DNA of 64,000 bases. Origin: Tigriopus japonicus. Lineage: Eukaryota > Arthropoda > Copepoda > Harpacticoida > Harpacticidae. Both the position numbers and the translations under genes were made by a program. Below, one piece after another: positions 49,657-60,479 of the stretch. The stretch is from contig CM021312.1 in NCBI GenBank assembly GCA_010645155.1, forward strand, positions 5,483,338 to 5,547,337, written 5' to 3'. A model generated the notes under the pieces. That model searched no databases. It saw only the letters and a program-made list of their open reading frames with translations, and was not told where the DNA came from. The first letter of the stretch is position 1. Each line of letters opens with the position of its first letter.

Positions 49657-49928
49657 TACTTTCCCGAAAGAAATATCTAGATAAAGATACTTCAAGATAC
49701 TTTCCCGAAAAAAGTATATAGATAAAGATACTTAAAGATACTTTCACGAAAAAAGTACTTGCTTCTTGATTTTGCAAGATGGTCAACTATGTAAGGGGTG
49801 ATGGCAAATCTAAAGCTTGCAACCTCGCGTGAGAAAGATTAAAAGATTAATTATTTCCATCAGTTCTTCATACAAAAAAATTGGTTCCAGTTTACAATAT
49901 GACTTTTATGTCAGTGTATGTTACCTAC

Positions 49929-52900
49929 CCAATAGATTTGATAAATCCGATGGCTGTACAAGAACAACAAGACAATGGTCCCCAATGCAGAATACGTGGC
50001 CGAAGTTAGAGCCCAAATTTTCTGCAAGTACCTCAAATAACTTGGAATGTAAGATCTAACAATTCAAATCAAACATATCACCTCAGGTTGATATCCAAAA
50101 TGCTTATCCGAAAATTTCACACTGACACTCTGAGCCCGAATAATCAACTGCATCAACCAAATGAAGCACACCGAGTACATGGTAAAGTTGATCCGTCGAC
50201 TTTCATTGAAGTTTTGGGGCACACCTCTTGTGAGAATTGAGTAGAAAGTTCCCACACAACAAAGACATACGTTGTAAATTTGAAAAATGAACAAATTGGA
50301 TGCATCCACTTCACATACGAGGACATGTCGACGTTCGGGATACAGATGGGTAAATCCAACGGGGTCTATAATAAGCCAAATCTTGACTGCCAACAATTGA
50401 ATGCTTACCAAACCCGTGGCGAAGACGATCTGGGACAATACGTTAAAGTCGTGAGTAAGAGTGTTCCAATAGTTCAATCGAGTACCTACTTGATACTTGG
50501 GACTGATGTATTTTGGTTGGCCCAGCACTTCATTGCATTGTTTAAATTGTCCATAAAAGATCCGAAAGATCCGATGAACTTTGAGAAACAAGGCCGAGAG
50601 TATGAACGTGTAACCTACTGTCAAAGAGAGCCTGTAATACAGAAAGACGGTTCACCTATTGAGAATAATACACCTTTTAATGATCTGATTACACTCTTAT
50701 ATTACAATACCTTAAAAGGCTGCAGATGAAAGTTGAGGGAGTGGTTAAGAACACAAGGAAAATGTTGAGATGACTGATCGCAGCGCCAATCCAAATGAAA
50801 ATGGATAGCTCTCGGCTGCTACTTTTGATCTTTTCGTGGTGATAATTTTTCAAAGTGACCATCACCACCACTCCGACAACTATCAAACCCAAGACTGCAA
50901 CTGCTATGGCCATAATGGTCCACCCACTTGACAAAGCCAATGTTTCTTGGACCAAGGTGTCACATTTAGTCTTTTGGGAGTTGGCCCAGGTTCCATCCTC
51001 ACAAGGTTTAATTGATCTTGGAGTTACTTTGACGTACTGCTTGGGTATATTGGTGCAAACATGACAGCAACCCTGAAAGTGTTGATGGATCAGCTAACAT
51101 CGTTGAATTCGGAGATACTAAACAATTGGAAAGGGTTTATTAAGAAGTCTATGACATTGATCGTTGGCCAAGATAAAAGAACCATGTTTCAATCTTTGTA
51201 TTTACTAAGCGGACTAATTTATCGCAAAGTAATTCAGTAAATTTACAACAATTTTTGATTGCCGTCGCATGCTTGTCTTATAAAGATCCTTTGCACTTTG
51301 TAGTACTTACCGAAATCTGATGAAATTCTTCCTCATATTCGTCAATGGAGCATTTTGGACGACAAGTCCATGTTTTATTGCGATTGATTTGCAAGGCATC
51401 AATATCGGGATTAAAATTCAATTGAGGAGTGATTAAATCGTTCCAAAGTCCTACATTCTTTGGGGAAGAAATGCCAGATTAATGTTATTTAGTAAATTGA
51501 AGTTGTTTGTCCTACCTTGTACACTCCATTTTCTGAGAGTAAGTAAATTCCATACTTTCCCAAGGCATTGCCTTCACAATCAAATTTGACGGTGTCATCT
51601 CCAACTAAAACCAATCCAGCTGATTATGCCAGCATTTCAACCAACAGCAATAAAAAAACACCAATATATTACCTCCGTAACTTGTTTTCAAGACATAATT
51701 CTCAAAGAAGGCAAGTTTTCTTTCGTTGCATTGATCTTTATGACATCTTTCCAAAGCATCGGAAAGGGCCATGATGGCATCAATGACAAAGTTGACTTTT
51801 GAGTCGATTCGGAAGGTTCCAAGATCCAGAGGTGATTCCAGACATGTTTCATTGTCATGGCACATATCTTGCCAGAGTTCATTTAGCCAGGGATATTTCG
51901 AACGATATAGTGAACCCATGAAATCAGTGAAATTGCCTCCGTAACGAATAGCAGAAGGATCACCAGGATATGGAATGGCCACTAAACTGTTTCCCGAGAG
52001 AAATTTGGCGACCTCTTCTTGGGAAATATCATCCACGTCCCAAGAGTCTGTGCTCACTGTTACAAAGGGCTTGACTTTCAGGGATTTGTTCTTCAAGGCC
52101 ATTTCCAAATCGTTCAAAAATGTACTGAAATAATTACGTGCATGGCATTTGCTCTTCAAACGGTGTGTTGAATTTGAAGGTGACTTACTATTTACTATCA
52201 GATATCATGAATGAAACCACGACATCTACCCCTGATTGAACAAGACTCTCGATTTCTAGTTGTTGTTGTTCGATCTCCTCCGTCGAGTTTGTTAAGAAAA
52301 ACCTTTAAAAGCAATAGTTTCGTAATATTTGTAAGGAAGTTTCATAGAAAAATATTTTCTTTCCAAACAAGGTAAGTGAGTGATTAAGGAAAAAAATCTA
52401 AGAGTTTTGAATTTAAGTAAAAAACAAACTTCATAAGTGTGAAAAAAGTATAAAAAGATAGGACATAAGATCTCAAGTTGAGAAACGTGGCCAAAAAAGT
52501 GTTATTCTCAGCGAGAAATGGCAATTTTTTTTACATTTGAGGCTTCTGGAAGGTTTTTACATTTTATGTGGGGAACAACACAGTAGCACATGCCACTTTA
52601 GTTAACAATGTATAAAGCACTCACTCTGAAATCTTGCAAATCAAAATTGCGTTGTCCAAGTCATTTTTCATCAGTCTCTTGAATTCCTCATAAAGACTTT
52701 TGCTGTAATCGTTTTCCTTAGTCATGAGAACTTGGACCACGGTTACTTCTTTGGTGTCACATCCAGTTTTGCATTTGACGTTAGCCAAAGCTTTCACAAT
52801 GTCAAAAACAACTCTGGCCTGAAATTATTGAGGTTTAGAATAAAAAATCTGAGTACCAATCAATTATGAAAAAGAGCGTTTGAATTCTCTTTTCTCTAAT

Positions 52901-54016
52901 TGCCTTGATACTAGTTGAAATTCTATCGTACAAGCAATGGGGAGAAGACGCTTTTTCTTAACCGTTTGTTTAATTCTTGAAGCACTGCAAGAAAGATTGA
53001 GGCTTCCTCTGATTTCTTCATTAGCAAACCATGGACTGGATACTGAACGTCGAACTGAAACGACAGCTTCAAATATTATCATTTGTGTTCCCATTTACGA
53101 GAATGTATAATATTTTACAGGCTTTATTTAACAACGAATTTGGCTTCCAAATTTCAGCTCAATCCAGCGACGGAGTCAAAAGTGAAATAGAAGCAAGCAA
53201 AGATGCGGAATGAATTTGCTATACAGTATTTCTTATTACAAGATTTTGGCACCTGGTATTTGACCGGGGACAAATTTCAAATTTTATCATTTTTGCCCCC
53301 ATTCACATGAATGTGCTATATTTTACAAAACTTGTGCTTCTTTAGACACTGTGATCAATAACCACGTCTAAATCTGATGTTAAAATCATAATGATTACCT
53401 GATTATGGTCCGATGGTAAGAGCCTAGCAAAGGTAGAATGGATCTGTTTATTGGACAAGTATTCACATGTCGCTGCATAGGACAGCATCGTAACATTGTG
53501 AGCTTGCGCCATCATGGACAACGGAATAGTAACAGAGCTGTGGGAGGCCCCAATCACACCTGAAAACACAAACTTGGTCAGATAAGTGTATCAAACTTTT
53601 GGTTGCTCTATTTTATCTACACCTGAAACTGGTTCATGACTACCCATGCCTTCAATGAAGCTATCAATGGCTGATATCTCATTGGAACACGTATCATACA
53701 GAAACCCATTGAGAGCAATCGTCTTGTTCCCATTCCGGACTTGATCATTCACTAGATTCAAACCATGGATCATGGCCATTGCTCTTTGAACTCCTTTGTA
53801 GTTGTTATCTGTCAAAATGGAAGCACAATCCTTAACGTGAATAGGAAAGAATCCCAAGATGTTTTTCTTGAAACTTGTTTCAATATTGCTCTTGAAAGAA
53901 ATTGGATTTTCACTCGTTCCAAATCGAATTACTGCAGGGCAGACATCTTCAGCTGAACCAATTTTAACCGTAAAGACACTTAAGATCAAAATGGCCAAAT
54001 GTAGCATCTTTGCCAT
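49929..54016 (-). CDS. mGluR-like class C GPCR, copy A (last exon uncertain)
   Basis: Minus-strand exons 53623-54016, 53399-53559, 52625-52818, 52189-52302, 51673-52124, 51516-51604, 51311-51457, 50711-51072, 50490-50631, 50082-50429 and 49929-50021 join in phase into 832 residues with no stop. Order: signal peptide (MAKMLHLAILILSVFTV), Venus-flytrap ligand domain, cysteine-rich linker (CRPKC, GCCHVC), and seven membrane segments from about residue 566. RGVPQNFNESRRINFTMYS is the mGluR-type TM5-TM6 signature. Residues that bind the amino-acid backbone in mGluR1 have counterparts: Ser in ASHSSV, Thr in SYAATCEYLS, Asp in LPSDHN, Tyr in ENDYSK, Asp in STDSWD. So an amino-acid-like ligand is plausible. 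The final short exon seen in copy B was not found. Reading through the donor at 49928 would add five codons and TGA at 49911-49913. Confidence 0.82.
52819..53398 (-). repeat. Receptor-A intron with a 60-bp direct duplication
   Basis: Within this intron, about 53078-53132 (ATTATCATTTGTGTTCCCAT, AATGTATAATATTTTACA) recurs imperfectly at about 53276-53330 (TTTATCATTTTTGCCCCCAT, AATGTGCTATATTTTACA) in the same orientation, offset by about 198 bp. This is a local direct duplication of intron sequence with no coding content. Confidence 0.5.
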
Positions 54017-54361
54017 ATTTGAGAGCACTGACTTTGATAAAGGCGTTGGAGCAACTTACATCCTAAAACTTTGATAAGTTCCAAAAATAATTAATGAGAA
54101 CGGAGTAGCAGGGCATGCTAAAAATGGAAAATAAACTAATTAAGTCCTCCTCGTCTTCTTATCGGGCTACTTCATTGTTTGATTTGTTTCCCGCAAGTCT
54201 TTATTAGGAATGTGTAGGAGCAGATCCTCTAAGAGCTTTTAAATCCGGTTAACATTTTTTAATACTATTCCTTTAGTATCAACTTACTTTTCCATGGTTG
54301 TCCACATGTGCCAATAGTAACTTATTGGTAGACCAAATACCATATAAGTCACAACAAACTA

Positions 54362-54560
54362 TATGGGTAAGGCATGGCGTACGTATTGCGTGCTGCGTCG
54401 GTTTGTAGTGCGAATGGCTGGGGTTCGATCCCGGCTGACTGCTACTCTCCAAACTCTTTGGAGTAATAAACTTAACATTGAACCATCTTTCAATGTAAAC
54501 AACTACCTGGCAATGAAAAGGAATATTCCTTCATGGAACACCCATTATCAGTGATATACT
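54362..54560 (+). mobile_element. tRNA-derived SINE-like sequence
   Basis: GGTTCGATCCC at 54422-54432 is a near-perfect RNA polymerase III B box and sits in a five-pair T-arm-like stem (CTGGG/CCCGG). An A-box-like TGGCGTACG lies about 45 bp upstream. The sequence continues past CTGACTGC into a non-tRNA tail, and no matching 5' acceptor strand is present, so it is not an intact tRNA gene. The 3' boundary is approximate. Confidence 0.5.
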
Positions 54561-55907
54561 GACACTTGAACAAACCAAAAAAATCATCTAAATATTGAAT
54601 GTAAAATTACTAGAGTTCGGATAAAGTTGCTAAATGCAACTTGCACCAAAAAATGGAACTTTTGGCCATTTAATAAAGACCAACAAGTTTTCGATTTTTC
54701 CGCAACATTTAGCAACTTTTGGCATTTTTTGCCTCGATCACTAAATTCTGCAAGATTTGACTCAAAATACACATTTACACGTAGTTTTTAAGACATTTTC
54801 AAAACATTAATGTTATTTTTTTAATTCTAGAATAATTTGTGCAAAACAAAACGGCGTTCCTAAGGAAGCCAAAGATTAAAAAGACGAGCTTCAAACTACA
54901 AACCTTCGCTCAGATTGAGCCAAAAATTTGGCCAAATTTGGCAGAAAAGTATTTTTTTTTTGTTTTGATGGTCCTCATTGTATTGTTTAAACCACTCATA
55001 CATCAGAAATGATGATAAAAGAGTATTGGTTTGGAAGTAAAGAGGGTTTGAAAAGAAGAAAAACATCACTGTGAGATGGCCCTTAATTTTCAATTTTTCA
55101 CTGAATGATATTTGATTTTGTCCAAATGTTCCTCAATTGTGCGCTCTTTTTGCATTTTGTTTTTGTTTTGCATTTTTTGGCATTTTTTGTTGCATTTTTG
55201 ATGCATTTTTTGGCTTATTTTATTTGCATTGTTTGTGCAGCCCTAGTAATTGCAGTAATGATATATTTACTTGCAGGGATTTACATTCCTTGTAATGACT
55301 TAAAAATCCGCAAATTCCGGGTGCGGCAAAGAAATCTTTTCAATTTCCATCTGAAAGTTCTTCAAGATACATTTGGTCAACTGATAGTGCTATAGGAACA
55401 AAATGTTAAACCTAACAAATATGATATCTTTGCAATTCTTACCTTTGGTAACAGTGATGGCCTTAAGCAGCCACAAAGAGCCTTGCATCCTTGGAGGATT
55501 TAGTCCTTGGACATCGCATCCTAATACTGGCTGATGGATGCCTTTAGGGCATCAATGTCTTTGAGTGACAGACTATGCAGGCCTTGGACTTGATGTTAAA
55601 ATGTCAATTTTTTATTCACTGCACCCACTAACGCCAAAATATCATCTTGGGTCTCATTGGTTTTGCTAAATTTGGGGCTTTTTGCATTTCTTTTTACAAT
55701 ATCTAAACAAATTGAAATGATTAAAACTTATTAAAATACATTTTTATGTTATGATTAATATCTAAAAAAAACAATGATGAAGCGTGTACAAAAGATTGAG
55801 AAAAAGAATTTTGTGGTGCATGTTTTGTGTTGCTTAATGCATCTTATTTTCCATGGTGTTGCAACTCTAAGAAAAAACATGCATCCAAATTTGTTCCTTG
55901 TTTGAGT

Positions 55908-55917
55908 TTTATTTATT
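55908..55917 (-). terminator. Candidate poly(A) signal of receptor copy B
   Basis: Overlapping TTTATT hexamers on the plus strand (AATAAA on the minus strand) lie about 20-30 bp beyond the copy B stop codon, implying a very short 3' UTR. Confidence 0.5.
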
Positions 55918-55936
55918 AATTTTCATGTCCTTGTTT

Positions 55937-58900
55937 TCAATAGTTACTTTGATTACTGTGCATCCTTACAATCACAGGCTCGTTTGAATCGCTTGGTTTT
56001 GCCTAAAAATGAAAAGAGGAAACTTGCAATGTTAATGCATTCTATTGAACCAATTTTGAACCAAACCCACCCAATAGATTTGATAAATCCGATGACCATA
56101 AAGAAACAACAACACAATAGTCCCAAGAGCAGAATATGTTGCTGAAGTGAGAGCCCAAATTTTCTGAAAAAAGAGAAAATTACATCAACCAAAGAACCCC
56201 TTTTCAGTTATGAAATTAACAATCATGCCTCAGGTTGGTATCCAAAATGTTTGTCCACATCCTTAACATTAATTCTCTGAGCCCAAATGGTCAACTGCAT
56301 CACCCAAATGAAGCACACCGAGTACATGGTAAAGTTGATCCATCGACTTTCATTGAAGTTTTGGGGCACACCTCTAGTGAGGATCGAATAGAAAGTTCCC
56401 ACGCAACAAAGGCCAACATTGTAGATTTGAAAGATGAACAAATTGGATACATCCACTTGGCATACAAGGACATGTCGACGCTCCGGATACAAATGGGTCA
56501 ATCCAACGGGTTCCAAAATAAGCCAAATCATGACGGCCAACAATTGGATGGTCACCAAACCCATGGCAAAAGCAACCTGGCACAAATAAAGTGGTGAGCA
56601 AAACTCCTATGATATTCCATATCATGAAGTACCTGGTACTTAGGACCGACATAATTTGGCTTGCCCAGCACTTCATTAGCTTGGTTAAATTGTCCATAAA
56701 AGATCCGAAAGATCCGATGAACTTTGAGAAACAATGCCGACAGCATGAATGTGTAACCTATTGTCAAAGACAACCTGAAACGTGAAAGAAATAGCTATTT
56801 CGTGTATTTTGGTGCTGAGACTATTTGCTACTCTTTACCTTAATACGCTACATGTAAAATTTGTGGGGCTGACAAAGAACACGAGGAAGGTGTTGAGATG
56901 ACTGATTACAGCGCCAATCCAGACGAAAATGGACAGTTCTCGGCTGCTGCTTTTGATTTTTTCATGGTCATAATTCTTTATGTTGACAGTCATTACGATG
57001 GCAACAACTGTTAAACCCAAAAGCGCCACCATAATGGCCATTATGGTCCAACCACTTGACAAGGCCAAAGTCTCTTGGACCAAGGTGATACACTTGGTCT
57101 TTTGGGAATTGGGCCAAGTTCCATCCTCACAAGCTTTTATTGATCTTGGTGTGACTTTGATGTATTTGTTGGGGATGGTGGTACAAACATGACAACATCC
57201 CTAAAAATATTGATGAATCTATTAATCAAGAGGAACGATCCTTTTAGAGAATGTTATATAATTAAAAGGAATCTGAGATGACCTTTAGTCAAGTTTTAGT
57301 GATAAAGCAAGTTAGAGCAAAGAGATGCACGTATTTCTTACACCAAAATATGAGGAAAAGATGAATCTTGTTTGGACAAGAGAATTTAACTCAGTTATCC
57401 GGATCATTCATAGAAACGACGTTGGTAACATTAGGTTTTGCCTAACGATTAGACTAACAATTAAACTCTTATATCACTTTGTGGTGTTTTCTCATTTAAA
57501 GTAAGTAAAAGTAACCATGAGCCGGTTCTAAAGAAAAATTTATAGAAAGTCATCGTATTTTCAGCGTCTAACATATGACAACTAAGCAAACGGAGAATGA
57601 AGAAGTTGCCTCTGTCATAGGCGCCTTGTCCCTATAAGGAGTTGGCCTATTAAAACAAAACATAAGATTGTTTTCATTCAACATCGTAAAAGCGACAAAT
57701 TACATCATTTAAAAAGTTTTTTAGACCAAGTTTTTCCCCAGTCTTAGACTCTTGCACGCAGCTGAATCCTGCATCAGTGATAGATTTCGACAAATAGTGT
57801 GTTTTGTATCTTTGCTTTAGTCATAAAGACGAGCCAACAAAAATGGGTTACATAAATATAATGCCTACCGAAATCTGTTGCAATTCCTCTTCATATTCAC
57901 CAGTGGAGCATTTGGGACGACACGTCCAAGTTTTAGTAGGGTTGATTTGTGAAGAGTCAAAGTCGATATCAAATGTGAGTCGTTTTGGGGACAAATCGTT
58001 CCAAACCCCTACACTCTACAATGAAAAAATGTCTAATTAACAATATTATATTACGTTCATTGTTCTTTCTCTTACCTTGTACTTTCCACTTTCTGAGAGA
58101 ACGTATATTCCATACTTTCCCAAGGCATTGCCTTCACAATCAAACTGGATGGTGTCATTTCCCTCTGTTAAAAATCCAATGTTATTTATCCCGTACTTCA
58201 AATAATCAGACTCGATTTCTTACCTTCAAAACTTGTTTTCAAAATATAGTCTTCAAAGAACGTATATTTTCTCTCGTTGCAATTATTTTGATGGCACCGT
58301 TCCAAAGCATCCGAGAGAGCCATGATGGTGTCAATGACAAAGCTGACTTTTGAGTCGATTCGAAAGGTTCCAAGATCCAAAGAAGATTCTAGACAAGTCT
58401 CATTGTTATGGCACATATCTTGCCAAAGCTCGTTAAGCCAGGGATATCTCCAACGGTTTAGAGAACCCAAAAAATCAGTGAAATTGCCTCCATAACGAAT
58501 AGCAGAAGGATCACTTGGATATGGTATGGCCACTAAACTGTTTCCGGCGAGAAATTTCGTGACTTCTCTATTGGAAATTTCCCCCACGTCCCACGAATCT
58601 GTGCTCACTATTGGAAAGGGCTTGATATTCAAGGATTTGTCCTTGATGGCCATTTCTAAACCGTCCAGGAAGGTGCTAGAGTGAGCAAACATATGAATAG
58701 GACTTTTGAATGAATCTAAGCATGTATATATGTAGATGACTTACTATTTACTATCAGCTGTCATGAATGAAACCACGGCATCCACGCCAGATTGGACCAG
58801 ACTCTCAATTTCTTGACGATCATGTTCAATTTCCTCGGTTGAGTTTGCAAAGAAGAACCTACAAAGAACACTTGCTTAAGAATGTAAGAGCACTTTAGTG

Positions 58901-60479
58901 AAGTCAAAGCTGGACATAAGAATAACATAGTTCAGCAGCAACATTTTTCATTAACCGAGAGTTCTTCTCATAACATTCTGCATGTGAACATTTTGATATG
59001 CGCAATATTAATGTTCCTTCGAGATTAATTATAATCAGTTCCTTGCAGTTTTTCTTTGAGCTCTTGTAGAGAGTCAGTCCAGTGTTTAATTTTAGAATAA
59101 TATTTTCTTAGTTAAAAAAATAGAAGAAACTATTTTAGTTACAACTATTTAGTCATTTCAAAGAGAATGAAAATGTCTGAAATGTAAACGTAAACGTAAC
59201 ATACTGATCTACAATTTTCACCCATTTCTGTTCAGTTTCAAAAACAAAATTATGATCCGTTCCTCTTTCTACCCATTTGTTAGAGAAAAATTGGGTCAGT
59301 GTTGAGAGCATCTTTCTTATTCCTGAAAAGTTTGGAAAATTCAGTTTATGTGCGAAAATTAATTATAAAAATCATTAATTGTGTTGCAAAAAAAATTCGA
59401 ATTTTAAAAACTCGTCCTTAGAACATTTTTGAAAAATGCTTGCTTAGCTAATACTCTCACATAAGGTATTACCCTACAAGGTAAATTGGATAGTGCTGTA
59501 GATGTACATAAAGTATGATGATCTTTCTCATCAATTATATGAAACATTTAAAACGACTCACTCGGAAATCTTGCAGACCAAAATAGAATTGTCCGGGTCA
59601 TTTGTCACCAATCGCTGGAATTCCTCATAAAGGCTCTTACTATAATCGTTTTCCTTGGTCATGAGGACTTGGACCACGGCTACTTCGTTTCTGTCACATC
59701 CATTTTTCGTAGAATTTTTACACTTCAAGGCGGTCAAGGCTTTCACAATGTTGTGAACGACTCTGGCCTAAAGAGAACTGAAATCTGATTTCACTCAACT
59801 TACAGACTTAGAAATCTAAATTTCGAAATTTGGAAAAAAATCAATTTCTAAAATCATTTCATCTTTCTGACCTGATTGTCATCTGAAGGCAGGAGTCTCG
59901 CAAACGTGGAATGCTTCTGTTTATTGGACAAATACCCTGATGTTGCTGCATAGGAGAGCATTGTCACATTGTAAGCTTGAGCCACCGTTGACAATGGAAT
60001 GGTAACAGAGCTATACGAGGCCCCAACCACACCTATGAACACAAATTTTGTCACTCAAAACCCCCTTAGCAATCCAAAAACTTACCTGAAACGGGATCAT
60101 GAGTGCTCATGCCTTCAATGAAGCTATCAATAGCTGAGATCTCATTGGAACACGTATCGTACAAGAAACCATTTAGGGCAATTTTCTTGTTCCCATTTCG
60201 GACCTGATCATTCACAATATTCAAACCATGGATCATGGCCATAGCTCTTTGAATGCCATTGTAATTCTTAGTGGTTAAAATGGTGGTACAATCCTTGTTA
60301 TGGATGGGGAATAACCCCAAGATGTTCTTCTTCAAACCCGTTTCGATGTTGCTCTTGACAAAAATGGGATTGGCACTCTTTCCAAATCTGACAAATGCAG
60401 GGCACGAATCTTCGGCCAAAGTAATTTGAAGGACTTGAACACTTAAGAACAAAATCATTGAGTGCAGCATCTTTGCCAT
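55937..60479 (-). CDS. mGluR-like class C GPCR, copy B
   Basis: Twelve minus-strand exons: 60086-60479, 59872-60032, 59562-59767, 58745-58858, 58224-58675, 58076-58164, 57869-58015, 56839-57200, 56633-56774, 56229-56576, 56071-56163 and 55937-56002. They join in phase into 857 residues ending in TGA. Layout: signal peptide (MAKMLHSMILFLSVQVLQI), Venus-flytrap domain to about residue 480, cysteine-rich linker about 505-560, seven membrane segments about 570-830, and a 21-residue tail exon (AKPSDSNEPVIVRMHSNQSN). The mGluR signature RGVPQNFNESRWINFTMYS is present. Ten of the eleven shared exons have exactly the same length as in copy A. Exon 3 is 12 bp longer (four extra residues near KNSTKNGCD). 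The donor after exon 10 reads GAG|GCATGA, a GC-AG intron. Inferred: plasma-membrane receptor for an amino-acid-like ligand, signalling through a G protein. Confidence 0.87.

Larger units (their letters stand above)
48312..49760. repeat. Minisatellite block (TATCTAGATA family) with nested insertions
   Basis: The unit is about 42 bp and reads GTATCTAGATAAAGATACTT followed by TAAGATACTTTCCCGAAAAA. Imperfect copies run at about 48312-48570 (six to seven), about 48960-49071 (two to three) and 49657-49758 (two to three). Each copy contains the palindrome TATCTAGATA. Two fold-back structures interrupt the array, so it was once continuous or grew around them. It lies directly downstream of receptor copy A. 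Confidence 0.8.
54017..55936. other. Intergenic DNA between the two receptor genes
   Basis: The part next to copy A should hold its promoter. A SINE-like sequence lies at about 54362-54560. From about 54600 to 55260 the DNA is very AT-rich, and TGCATTTTT is iterated at about 55152-55232. The patch 55440-55700 is less AT-rich and may be a transposon remnant, but no ends or proteins could be assigned. Confidence 0.4.

Noticed and set aside
54362..54440. A functional tRNA gene
   Set aside because: The B box and T-arm are good, but the 5' acceptor strand does not pair with the 3' strand and no clear anticodon arm forms. A SINE head is the better reading.
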